DNA from: Fidelibacterota bacterium
GTDB lineage: Bacteria > Fidelibacterota > Fidelibacteria > Fidelibacterales > Fidelibacteraceae
DNA length: 41,920 bases
Direction of reading: 5' to 3'
Assembly (NCBI GenBank): GCA_029931905.1
Contig: JAOZRH010000002.1
Location: 21,792 to 63,711, forward strand
How positions within the stretch are numbered: position 1 is the stretch's first letter; every line of letters begins with the position of its first letter. The notes beneath the pieces are model-generated. The model was not told the origin of the DNA. It saw only the letters and a list, made by a program, of their open reading frames with translations, and did no database searches. The translations under genes and the position numbers were made by a program. Positions 19,208 through 28,723 of this stretch are shown here, piece after piece.

Positions 19208-20824
19208 CTATTTAAAATATCGTAACCAAGCAGTAACAACACATGGTCCGGATGTACTATTGGCTGATAATGTATGAAAATTAATATAATCACCAGATGA
19301 AATAGAAATTGTTGGAGAGATTGTATTTGCTATACCTTGTCCAGAAGTTAATTGTACTTGACATGCACTACCTTGTAGAACACCATTAACAACTAATTCA
19401 ACTGTTGCAGTCCCAGATCCAACTCTTAATGACATACCAACAACTTCACAACTATAACCAGATGGAACAAATATAGTTATTCCACCATCAGATGGTGTAT
19501 TCGCACCATTTCCAAAAGCCCATTCGTATGATCCAGCTCCAAGAGAATTGTTTTCTTCAGCCCAAATAGGAATCATATATTCAATAGTCTCTTCAAAATT
19601 AACATCTACAATTGATGAACCAGCATCTGTTGCTGTAATATCACCAGTAAAATTTATTGTTGAAAATGGTGAATTTGGAACGGATACATTAGAATCAGAA
19701 ATATTAATTGAAGTACCTGATCCATCTACTCCTTTCTCACAAAGTAATTCCCATCCAGTATTTGGTGATGATGGAGTACCTGGTGTTGTTACTGTACCAT
19801 TTGTAATACAAACAAATGAAGAACCCTGATATTGAACGGTTTGATTAATATCATAACTTCCTGCAGACCATGTTCCTTCCCATGTTAAATCACCATCATT
19901 ACCACTATCACCTTTAACGCCTTTTTCTCCTCTAAGACCTTTAGACATAAATACTGTTATTGAAGTTCCATTTGGAATTGTCATTAAAGTATCTGAACCA
20001 TCAGCTCGAACAACTTGTAATCTAATTTTATCATTTTTAGATATATTGATAGGAATAATTTGTGAACCTTGACTAATTCCATTACCACTCATACGATTAT
20101 ACATACTTAATTTAAAATCACTAACATCAATAAATCCACTTCCAGTATCAATTTGTAAAAAAGCATTTGATGTTGAACGTGAACTACCTGAAGATATATC
20201 CGTAGCACATGAAACAGAAAATATAAATAATCCATTTTCATCAAAAATAATTTCATTACTTGTAAGATGTGCTATATTACCCTGACTTTTAATAATTTTA
20301 TCAATATTAACATTTATTCGTGTATCAATAAATGTTTGTGAATTATTTGTAGTACAACTAAATAATAAAGGAAGTTTATCTATTACTTCAGAATTAACTT
20401 GCCAACCAGTACTATTTGAGAAAAAAGTAACATTGTCATTAGTAGCTGGATAAGTAACAGATAATTTACTATTATTTATAAACGTTGATGAATCATGTGT
20501 CTGAATAGTTAATTCATTACCTGAAGTTGATACTATAAAATTAAATTTTTTATATTTGAATGATTGTGGATTCGGAAGAATAAAAGTTATATCGTCAACA
20601 GTTACATCTATTGAAATGATACACGTATCATTTAAATATATTATATTAAAATATGTAGTATCTGGAGAATGATTCCAATTAGCATTAAAAACTGGTAAAT
20701 ATGTCATATCACCGGGATTAGAAACTGGCATATTATTTGTTGCTTCATATAACTTATTATCCCAAATTCGTTTATCACCAGTTATAAAATTTTCTGTTTC
20801 GTCAAATAATCTATATGTAATCAT
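19208..20824 (-). CDS. Tail fibre-like protein, copy B, with short collagen-like segment
   Basis: 538 aa; 'GLRGEKGVKGDSGNDGDLTWEGTWSAGSYDINQTVQYQGSSFVCI...GTPSSPNTGWELL' typical of phage fibres. Confidence 0.8.
   Translation of the reverse strand: MITYRLFDETENFITGDKRIWDNKLYEATNNMPVSNPGDMTYLPVFNANWNHSPDTTYFNIIYLNDTCIISIDVTVDDITFILPNPQSFKYKKFNFIVSTSGNELTIQTHDSSTFINNSKLSVTYPATNDNVTFFSNSTGWQVNSEVIDKLPLLFSCTTNNSQTFIDTRINVNIDKIIKSQGNIAHLTSNEIIFDENGLFIFSVSCATDISSGSSRSTSNAFLQIDTGSGFIDVSDFKLSMYNRMSGNGISQGSQIIPINISKNDKIRLQVVRADGSDTLMTIPNGTSITVFMSKGLRGEKGVKGDSGNDGDLTWEGTWSAGSYDINQTVQYQGSSFVCITNGTVTTPGTPSSPNTGWELLCEKGVDGSGTSINISDSNVSVPNSPFSTINFTGDITATDAGSSIVDVNFEETIEYMIPIWAEENNSLGAGSYEWAFGNGANTPSDGGITIFVPSGYSCEVVGMSLRVGSGTATVELVVNGVLQGSACQVQLTSGQGIANTISPTISISSGDYINFHTLSANSTSGPCVVTAWLRYFK
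20390..20824 (-). repeat. Upstream flank of duplicated fibre cassette, copy B
   Basis: Partner of 18136-18570. Confidence 0.9.
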
Positions 20825-20867
20825 TTTTTCTTCCTAAAAATAGTTAAAATTTTTAAAAAATAAAAAA

Positions 20868-20993
20868 ATCTTCAGTTCATAGTTATAAAATTATAAACTG
20901 AAGATTAATTAGTACGTTTTAATATAACGTACTTATAGTTAGTGTTTTTTAATAATAAACACGGATAGTTAGTACGTTTTAATATAACGTACT
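20868..20993 (-). terminator. Four-hairpin 3' region ending in a U-tract terminator
   Basis: AGTACGTTttaatatAACGTACT at 20971-20993 and again at 20911-20933; GTGTTT..AAACAC at 20942-20962; AATCTTCAGTT...AACTGAAGATT followed by TTTTTTATTTTTT on the - strand. Confidence 0.75.
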
Positions 20994-22369
20994 TAAACTG
21001 TTGAATGGAGTATAGGATACGCTTTAGCGCCATTATTCCTTATTTTCCATTGTATTTCTTCTGAAAAATCACACATATAACCATCATCGGAACTATAAAA
21101 AAATCGTATATTTCTTATAGTTTTATCATTTAAATTATATGAACAACTTCCTTTTTGGCCAACCAATAAAGCATTTTTATTTAATAAAACAGATTGATTT
21201 GATTCGGCTGAATTAATATTTGTCATAGCTGAAGATGGTATTTTATAAACTTTCGGTTTATCATCTGAATTATAAAATAAACCATAAAACGTTATATTAT
21301 CAGCAGATATATAATTAATTCGAAATTCATCCATACCTACTGGTTTAACAATTATAATAATTTCACCAGAACTATTTTCAAATGAATATGTTTTAATATA
21401 TGAATAAGAATTTAAATAATTACTATCCGACATATTTTGAACAGAAACAAATGACCAATTAGCTAAGTTATCTATATAATAAAATGCATTTGAACCTGTA
21501 ATTGGATAAAACTCTTCATCAACACTAATATTACTAACAGAATCAGTAGTTGGATTATATTTTTGTTTCATATTTGGTGTACTTGTAAAACGAATTATAT
21601 TAGGACAATTTTGTGTTCTATATAATTTATACATATTATTAACATTAGAAGTAAAATGTATAGCTCCAGAAACATTAACTGAAGGTATAACACCAGTAAC
21701 ACGAGTTAATACATCAGTAGAAAAAGTATCTATATTATCCCAATTTGATTGTAGTCCACAACCACTTTTATAATAGTTTGAATATTTTCCAGTCGATCCT
21801 TTACAAATACCTAAAGATTGATTTCTTCCATGCATTTTATGTATTCGATATGATTCATCTTTAATTAAACCATAAATACGAACATAAACAGAATTAATGG
21901 AAGTATTAGTATTATACCAATTTACAAAGTTTGTTATGTCTGAAAATTGTAAAGCCTTCCATTCATTTGAATCATTAGTAATATCAAAAAGAAAATTAGT
22001 ATATGAATCAAAATTATCACATAATCTTGCACAATGATATTTAAATACAATTTCATTTAATATATTATTAGAAATTGGATGATAATTAGTACTAAAAGAT
22101 TCAAAATCATGTCTTTTAACGGCAAAATTGGGTAATTCGAACCACCATTCAGGTTTTAAATCAGGACTATTTGTTAAATCATTTTCAACAGGAGTTGGTA
22201 TATCAATTAAAGTAATATCTTTTAATGTTTGATAATATTTACTTTGCCAATATCGAATTTCACCTTTAAGTATTGGAACTTCCATTTCATCATAAAATCT
22301 AAAATTTCGATCAAATGTTGCTCCAGTAAGATTGTTATTTACAATCTGATGGTTTCTAATTTGTGCCAT
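20993..22369 (-). CDS. Phage fibre/appendage-like protein
   Basis: 458 aa; segment 'EIIIIVKPVGMDEFRIN' similar to 'KAVVVKPMGIDQVVTN' in 32461..34002. Confidence 0.65.
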   Translation of the reverse strand: MAQIRNHQIVNNNLTGATFDRNFRFYDEMEVPILKGEIRYWQSKYYQTLKDITLIDIPTPVENDLTNSPDLKPEWWFELPNFAVKRHDFESFSTNYHPISNNILNEIVFKYHCARLCDNFDSYTNFLFDITNDSNEWKALQFSDITNFVNWYNTNTSINSVYVRIYGLIKDESYRIHKMHGRNQSLGICKGSTGKYSNYYKSGCGLQSNWDNIDTFSTDVLTRVTGVIPSVNVSGAIHFTSNVNNMYKLYRTQNCPNIIRFTSTPNMKQKYNPTTDSVSNISVDEEFYPITGSNAFYYIDNLANWSFVSVQNMSDSNYLNSYSYIKTYSFENSSGEIIIIVKPVGMDEFRINYISADNITFYGLFYNSDDKPKVYKIPSSAMTNINSAESNQSVLLNKNALLVGQKGSCSYNLNDKTIRNIRFFYSSDDGYMCDFSEEIQWKIRNNGAKAYPILHSTV

Positions 22370-22389
22370 TATATATTCCTTGATTTTTT

Positions 22390-22421
22390 AGTTGACAGTT
22401 AACAAATATTAACTGTCAACT
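22390..22421. terminator. Hairpin AGTTGACAGTTAA-caaata-TTAACTGTCAACT
   Basis: 13-bp perfect stem downstream of the 22430..24274 stop; T-rich tract only in the + orientation. Confidence 0.5.
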
Positions 22422-22429
22422 TTTCTATT

Positions 22430-24274
22430 TTATGCATCTATATAATCATATGTAACAACATCTCCAGCTACGATTACTTGTGCAGCAGTAAAAGTTATTA
22501 ATCCAGTTGAAGCTGTAGTTATAACATATTCAGTAGTAGGTAAAACTCTATTACCATTTAAATATACTTTTAATTGAGAAACACCAGTTGTTGGAGCAAC
22601 ACTACAAATAGCAGTCTGATTTGTAATATTCAATGTAGTTGAAGAATTAATAGTTTCTGTTGGTGTTGTATCAATTTGTGCTTTTAATTGAATTAATGCA
22701 TTAATTATAGCATCATCAGTAAAATCAGCTCTAAACTGATCAATTGCTCCACCTGAAATTGTAGTATTACCATTACCATAATCTATAGTTGGAGTCATTG
22801 AAAATGGTATAGCAGTTGTTACAGCACCATCACTAATTTCTGTATCATAAAATGTAAGATTGTTAGCGGTTATACCAAATTCAGTATTTGTATGACTAAA
22901 TGTTCTAGCACCAGTAACAGCACTTACAAGTTCAAGACCAGTTGCAGATACTTCTAAGGATGTACCATTAGTAGTTCCGATATTAACTTGCATATCATCT
23001 GCATTAACAAGAAGTGAAAGATCAGCAGCAACGACATCAAAATCATTAGAATTACGTACTAAACCATCACCTGCTGAAATAGCAGATTGTCCAGCAGTTT
23101 GTTCTAAAATTAAATCATTAGTACCAATAACATCTGAAGATGAATTATTTGTAACTGTAAATTCACAATCTGAATTTAAAGTACCTTCTTTACTAAAAAA
23201 TGTAAAATTAGCTGCAGTATATCCAAGTGACCAATCATTTGCTCTCGCCCATGCACCAGCAGTATCTACAACATAAACACCATCTTCAGAAGAAGTAGTT
23301 TGATTAAAAACACCTACACGATCACCTGTAGCTAATACAACACCATCAATAGTTTGACCATTACTAAGTGTTACATTACCAGTAACATTTGTACCATCAA
23401 CAATAGCACGAACAGGAGATTTCCATTGACGTCCATTAATAAGATTATCAACATATCTTTTTGTTATAAGTGAATCATCAACAAAATTTGTAGAATAATC
23501 ATAATCATATTTAACGCCTTCCCAAGTTGTCTGTGTTCCTCCACCACCAAGTTCAGCTCCAAATATGGTTTCAGTAGCATCAGAACGTAAAAATTGAGAA
23601 TTACCAGTTGATATATTAAAACCTTGTAAATATGCGTAACCGTTACTGGCATCAACACCAACCATAGCTCCAGGTGAACCAGATCCAGTATATCTTAATT
23701 CAAGTTTATCATTATCAGTATCTAAACTTGTAACACCACCAATACCTGAAGTTGTAGTTCTTTGTAACTCAAAATCAAAAGAAGCAGCATCAACAATAGT
23801 ATTTTTAATTAATGTTCCACCTAATTCTATAACACCACTATTTTCAGTTAACCCATTATCAGCAGTTACTGAACCAGAACCACCTGATTGATAAATTGTT
23901 AAATTATTTGTTGCAACTATAGCATTACCAGTATTATTAGCAATTGTCCATTGTTGATTTTCATGTGTATTACCTTCTTCAACACTAAAAACTGTAGCGG
24001 CAACATCATCACCAACTTCGAAATCATAAACTCGTGTCCAAGCACCACCAGTATCTACCAAATAAATACCATTTTGTGAAGTCGTAGTTTGTGCAAACAA
24101 AGCAACACGATCTCCAGTGGAAACTGCTAAACCATCAACAGTAGCTCCATTTGATAAACCAATATTTAATACTGTTTCTAAAAGTCTAACTGGATGTTTC
24201 CAACGTTGATCCATAAAACGATCATTACTAATTGATTTGTTAAGTATTTGTGTATTGCCGCGAATCAATGACAT
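22430..24274 (-). CDS. Phage tail fibre-like protein
   Basis: 614 aa; two 'GDRVALFAQTTTSQNGIYLVDTGGAWTR' / 'GDRVGVFNQTTSSEDGVYVVDTAGAWAR' repeats. Confidence 0.8.
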   Translation of the reverse strand: MSLIRGNTQILNKSISNDRFMDQRWKHPVRLLETVLNIGLSNGATVDGLAVSTGDRVALFAQTTTSQNGIYLVDTGGAWTRVYDFEVGDDVAATVFSVEEGNTHENQQWTIANNTGNAIVATNNLTIYQSGGSGSVTADNGLTENSGVIELGGTLIKNTIVDAASFDFELQRTTTSGIGGVTSLDTDNDKLELRYTGSGSPGAMVGVDASNGYAYLQGFNISTGNSQFLRSDATETIFGAELGGGGTQTTWEGVKYDYDYSTNFVDDSLITKRYVDNLINGRQWKSPVRAIVDGTNVTGNVTLSNGQTIDGVVLATGDRVGVFNQTTSSEDGVYVVDTAGAWARANDWSLGYTAANFTFFSKEGTLNSDCEFTVTNNSSSDVIGTNDLILEQTAGQSAISAGDGLVRNSNDFDVVAADLSLLVNADDMQVNIGTTNGTSLEVSATGLELVSAVTGARTFSHTNTEFGITANNLTFYDTEISDGAVTTAIPFSMTPTIDYGNGNTTISGGAIDQFRADFTDDAIINALIQLKAQIDTTPTETINSSTTLNITNQTAICSVAPTTGVSQLKVYLNGNRVLPTTEYVITTASTGLITFTAAQVIVAGDVVTYDYIDA

Positions 24275-24333
24275 TATAATTCTCCTAAAATAATATATAT
24301 AATATTAATAATTAAACTACTATTTGTTATATG

Positions 24334-24504
24334 TTAATTATTTATTTGTTCATCTTCAAAATTTTTTAAAGTTTTTAAGTTAATCAACATTTCAATTATT
24401 GGTTTTGAATATTGATATGGAACTGTTTGAAGAAAAGATATAGCTTTATTTGCAATATCTAAATCAATAATTAAAAATTTTTCTTTATTTGGAATTTCGG
24501 ACAT
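24334..24504 (-). CDS. Small hypothetical protein (MSEIPNKEKFLIIDLDIANKAISFLQ...)
   Basis: 56 aa from internal ATG; the longer ORF start overlaps the upstream CDS. Confidence 0.5.
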   Translation of the reverse strand: MSEIPNKEKFLIIDLDIANKAISFLQTVPYQYSKPIIEMLINLKTLKNFEDEQINN

Positions 24505-24520
24505 ATTACGCCTCATTATA

Positions 24521-25780
24521 TTAATACTTATATTTAACTTGTACTTTATCACCAACTGTTAATAAAGCTATTTGTGAACTTGTAAAAATTATTCTATTAT
24601 TACCTACATCAACTGTATAATCTTCACTAGCACCTTCAAATAAAATCGAACCATTTAGATTTACACTATTATGATTATTAGTTGATGGTGTTTGTGTTAA
24701 TGTAATATAACCATTAGTTAGAATATCTGTATTTGTTAGTGTATATGTATCTATTTGTGGTGTATTACCAATAGCTCCAGTATTACTTGCATAAATAAGA
24801 CCAGTTGACGCATTAACAAATAAATTATAATAACTTGCAGGATGTACAGTTGTTGTTTGTAATGCATCTAAATGAAAACCGTCTTGATTTAAATGTCCAA
24901 CAACAACAGGAGAAGAATAAGAATTACCAACAAGAAAATTAATACTTTTATTAACATCAACAGTACCAATGACTAAATTTTGATCAGTCATTAATACACC
25001 ATTTCCTGCTAATTGTGATAACCAAAAATTATCAGAGTAAATACCCATATACATATTATCTTGATATGCGGTATTTGATTTATGTGCTTCAAAAACTGCC
25101 CCAGCACCATTACCAGTATTTATATTTTCTAATACAAATTGATTGTAGGCATTGTGATCTCGATCAATTTTGGTAGTTGTTACATTTCCATCTGATGGTT
25201 CTAATTCTGTTCCAGTTTTAGACCAATGTGAATTATTCTGGAGATTTATATCAACATAACTACGAGTTACTAATTCTGCTCCAGCATTTGACATTGGAGT
25301 ATCAGATCCATCTATTGATTCATTATCACTATCTATAATTAAATTAATATTTTTAATTGATTGTGTATTAATTGAAGTTGAAAAAGTTGGTACTGGTAAA
25401 GTACCATTAATTTCAGCCCAATTTAATTGATAAAACGGAGCAGATAGATCATCAATTGTATCATTATAATAAAAAACTAATAAAGGTGTAATCTGCTGTA
25501 ATTCCCAACGAGTACCACTCCAGATTAAACGGAATCCGTTGTCATTAGTATAATAAGGTTTTCCAGATAAAATGCCAGCATAAACATAAAAACCATTACA
25601 ATTTGAAGTTCCAGCATTGGTTACTAAAATACCATTATTAATTGTAAAATTGTCACCTTGTATATTATTTATTTCTTCATAAATTGTTCTGGTTTCATCA
25701 TTAAATAAATCATCTGATGTTACAGCATTCGGATCAGAATATGATCTATTTAAAAAATCTTTTTTTATTTTCATTGACAA
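24521..25780 (-). CDS. Phage fibre-like protein
   Basis: 419 aa; 'ESIDGSDTPMSNAGAELVTRSYVD' module and C-terminal 'GDKVQVKYKY' domain. Confidence 0.7.
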   Translation of the reverse strand: MSMKIKKDFLNRSYSDPNAVTSDDLFNDETRTIYEEINNIQGDNFTINNGILVTNAGTSNCNGFYVYAGILSGKPYYTNDNGFRLIWSGTRWELQQITPLLVFYYNDTIDDLSAPFYQLNWAEINGTLPVPTFSTSINTQSIKNINLIIDSDNESIDGSDTPMSNAGAELVTRSYVDINLQNNSHWSKTGTELEPSDGNVTTTKIDRDHNAYNQFVLENINTGNGAGAVFEAHKSNTAYQDNMYMGIYSDNFWLSQLAGNGVLMTDQNLVIGTVDVNKSINFLVGNSYSSPVVVGHLNQDGFHLDALQTTTVHPASYYNLFVNASTGLIYASNTGAIGNTPQIDTYTLTNTDILTNGYITLTQTPSTNNHNSVNLNGSILFEGASEDYTVDVGNNRIIFTSSQIALLTVGDKVQVKYKY

Positions 25781-25852
25781 CCTCTTTTTATCTATTACAC
25801 CTTAAACATATTTTTCCTCACTATGAATATTTTAACGGCAAGGTCATTATAA

Positions 25853-27241
25853 TTATTCTTCACCACCACCAGATCCATCATTTGTATTCCAATAAAAATT
25901 ATCTCTTAATTCAGTTAATAAATCATTCCGTGTATAAGTATCATCACCATCAATTGCAGCAGGAGAATTTGAAAACGTAAATTGACCACTTGTAATTGCT
26001 TCAGCATCATCATATGCTTGTTGAATCATATTTTCAATATCCAAAATCTCTTGTTCTAAATTAGGAATTACATCATTATTATAATAATCAATTTGACTTT
26101 GAATATCAGAAATTTGTTGTTCTTTATCCGAAATTTCATCTACTTTATCATCATATTCCTGATCACCAGGTCCATATCCATCATTAATTAAATCATTAAG
26201 TTCATTATTTAAAATTACTAATTCATCCTCATAACCTGCTTTTTCAGCAATATATACATCACGCTCATTTTCTGCAGTTAAAATATCATTTTGAAATGAA
26301 GCAATCTGAGTATTATAATCAGCAATATCTTGTGGATTCGGTTGTGGGTTATTGCACTGATTAACAACTTGAACTAATAAAGCATCAACAACAGCACCAG
26401 ATACACCTGTTTGATCTAATGATACTGTATTTAATGAACCAATAGTATCATTTATAATAACATTAGTTAATAGAGGATTATCCCAAACTTCAATAGCTGT
26501 TAATATAGAATTAACATCATTACTTAAATCTAATGTTGTTAAATTAGGACAACTATTTAACCTAATATGTGATAACTTATTAATATCATTAATTGTTGGA
26601 TTAATTAACCCAGTATTGGGCATATATAACTCAAATGAATTACTTATTAAACCTGATGCAAATTGCATAGTTGTTAAATTAGGACATTCAATAATATGAT
26701 AAGATTTAACATTAATACAATTACTCATATTAATTTCAGTTAATGTTGGTTGTTCTGCAATTCTAAATGCTTCGATACCAGCTGCTTCTTTTAAATCAAC
26801 ACTCAATATGTTATGTGCAATAACACCATGCCCATCAACATAATCATGCATATTTGGATGCATATGAATAACTTTTATTTGTATATTATTAACAGGTGTT
26901 AATGTTATTGTTTTTGGAGTAGAATCAGTATATATATGTTGCCATGCAGCATCCCATCCAGCATCATATTGTGGAAAATATATACCATCAAACGGAGTTT
27001 CTTGAGTAATTGTACCATCTCCCCAATCAACTTCAATATCATCAGTTTGTCCACTTTGACATATACATGCTATTGAAAATAAACTAGAGCATGTAGTTCT
27101 CATAGTAATAACTCCAGTTGTATTTTCTAATTGAATTGGATAAATTGCATTAATTGCTAAACTATTCGAACTATTGATACCTAAACGAAAAACACTACCA
27201 CCAGCAATTGTAAATGTTGCTCTTGGACTTGAATGATCCAT
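25853..27241 (-). CDS. Fibre/adhesin-like protein with LRR-like and coiled-coil regions
   Basis: 'IEVDWGDGTIT' motif; repeats 'LTEINMSNC..VKSYHIIECPNLTTMQFASG'; long acidic coiled-coil. Confidence 0.6.
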   Translation of the reverse strand: MDHSSPRATFTIAGGSVFRLGINSSNSLAINAIYPIQLENTTGVITMRTTCSSLFSIACICQSGQTDDIEVDWGDGTITQETPFDGIYFPQYDAGWDAAWQHIYTDSTPKTITLTPVNNIQIKVIHMHPNMHDYVDGHGVIAHNILSVDLKEAAGIEAFRIAEQPTLTEINMSNCINVKSYHIIECPNLTTMQFASGLISNSFELYMPNTGLINPTINDINKLSHIRLNSCPNLTTLDLSNDVNSILTAIEVWDNPLLTNVIINDTIGSLNTVSLDQTGVSGAVVDALLVQVVNQCNNPQPNPQDIADYNTQIASFQNDILTAENERDVYIAEKAGYEDELVILNNELNDLINDGYGPGDQEYDDKVDEISDKEQQISDIQSQIDYYNNDVIPNLEQEILDIENMIQQAYDDAEAITSGQFTFSNSPAAIDGDDTYTRNDLLTELRDNFYWNTNDGSGGGEE

Positions 27242-27252
27242 AATATTACTCC

Positions 27253-28599
27253 TTAATAATTATAAGTAATCATTAATTCATGTCCAGCAATAAGATGTTC
27301 AGATAATCCAGTTCCAGCACCATTATTATTAAAATGAAATTCATCACTTGCTGTACCTAATATTACATAATCTGCAGTAGCTGTTCTATTAGCATAATCT
27401 AAATTTACTTGTTTAGGACCACCAACAACAACACATTCAACTAATGTTTTATTATTGGGAACATTAGTTAATGTAAAAAATCCAGCTGTAACTTCAGCAC
27501 CAGTAATAACATGATTTTCTGAAAACGATACTGGATCGTTAGCTGCTACTTCAATCCCAATTCTATCATATATGTAAACTTCTGTAGTTGATTTAGCATA
27601 TAATATTGGTTTTGCAATTTGACCAACTGTACTTGTTACAGTAGTTGTTAATAAACCAGGTGTTGTTGTATCAAGATAATAAACTGTATCTTGAGTTAAT
27701 CCAGATAATTTATTTGTTACACCATGTGTAACAACAACAAAAGTATTAACATTAATTATTTCATCAACAACACCAATTGCTTCAGCATTTGAAGCTGTAT
27801 TGGCTTGTGCAAGAACCCAAATTCCACCTTGCATTCGAATTACTTGACCAACAGTAAATCCATGGGCAGCTTGAGTTACAGTTTGTTCAAGATGATTTGC
27901 ATCAATATCATCTAATTTATCATCAATACCTTTAAGATGTGCAGAAAGATCATCGACATTTGCTGCTTCAGTAATACTAGCATCTGGAGTATAATTTGTT
28001 GGATTCCAATCAATATTTAAATGATCACCATCTAAAAGATTAACATCAACTCCAACACCATTAGCAACTACATTAACAGGTGCTATATCACCACCTGTTG
28101 TGACATCTGGAACAAGATCAATTTGTCCAGCAGCAATAACTAAACCATTACCTGCTGCAAGTGCTGATAATCCTTGATGGATATGCCATGTTGTACCATT
28201 ATAATGCCACCATTCATTTGGAGTATTAACCCATACAAGTGCATTATCATCTGTATCCATATCAGCATCAAATGTTATTACAAAATTAGCACCATCATAT
28301 TCAACAATATCATTTGTTTGAATACCTGTAATAGTACCAAAATTAGCATGTAATGCAGAAGCATCCATTATTAAATATCTATCACCTGTTGTTGGTGTTG
28401 CTCCAGGATCAAGTGTTGCATCTGTCTGACGTTGTATAACATCACTTTTTAAATTAGATATACTACCTTCAACATATATACCTTGTGCATCAGATGATAG
28501 CCCACCTTGAGGTTTAAATAAAAGTGTTAAATCATTTAATTGTGTAATATCAAAATGTTGTCCATTTTTGTTGATCCATTCAGCATTAATTCTTGACAT
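27253..28599 (-). CDS. Phage tail fibre-like protein
   Basis: 448 aa; 'IDWNPTNYTPDASITEAANVDDLSAHLKGID' module; C-terminal 'ELMITYNY' domain. Confidence 0.75.
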   Translation of the reverse strand: MSRINAEWINKNGQHFDITQLNDLTLLFKPQGGLSSDAQGIYVEGSISNLKSDVIQRQTDATLDPGATPTTGDRYLIMDASALHANFGTITGIQTNDIVEYDGANFVITFDADMDTDDNALVWVNTPNEWWHYNGTTWHIHQGLSALAAGNGLVIAAGQIDLVPDVTTGGDIAPVNVVANGVGVDVNLLDGDHLNIDWNPTNYTPDASITEAANVDDLSAHLKGIDDKLDDIDANHLEQTVTQAAHGFTVGQVIRMQGGIWVLAQANTASNAEAIGVVDEIINVNTFVVVTHGVTNKLSGLTQDTVYYLDTTTPGLLTTTVTSTVGQIAKPILYAKSTTEVYIYDRIGIEVAANDPVSFSENHVITGAEVTAGFFTLTNVPNNKTLVECVVVGGPKQVNLDYANRTATADYVILGTASDEFHFNNNGAGTGLSEHLIAGHELMITYNY

Positions 28600-28651
28600 T
28601 AATTTATTCCTTTTTTTTGAATTAATAAAAAAATTATTTTTTGAAAATAAA

Positions 28652-28688
28652 AAAATGAGTTATAATAATTAATTATAACTCATTTTAA
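28652..28688 (-). terminator. Intrinsic terminator after 28724..31987
   Basis: AATGAGTTATAAT..ATTATAACTCATT stem followed on the - strand by TTTTTTTATTTT. Confidence 0.75.
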
Positions 28689-28723
28689 ATAATATGTAAT
28701 AATTGAATAATGTAAAATAATAA

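Noticed and set aside
19198-19293. N-terminal extension of 18616 ORF to 19293
   Set aside because: Would overlap the 3' end of 19208..20824; MTILQIEEL at 19197 is a better start.
19548-19829. Track ORF, + strand 93 aa
   Set aside because: Antisense to a clear fibre CDS.
16690-22369. Diversity-generating retroelement (variable fibre C-termini)
   Set aside because: No reverse transcriptase or short TR/VR pair with A-specific changes; variation is in whole segments, not A-site substitutions.
23464-23661. Track ORF, - strand 65 aa
   Set aside because: Alternate frame in 22430..24274.
25717-25980. Track ORF, + strand 87 aa
   Set aside because: Antisense, His/Leu-rich artefact spanning an intergenic gap and two CDS ends.
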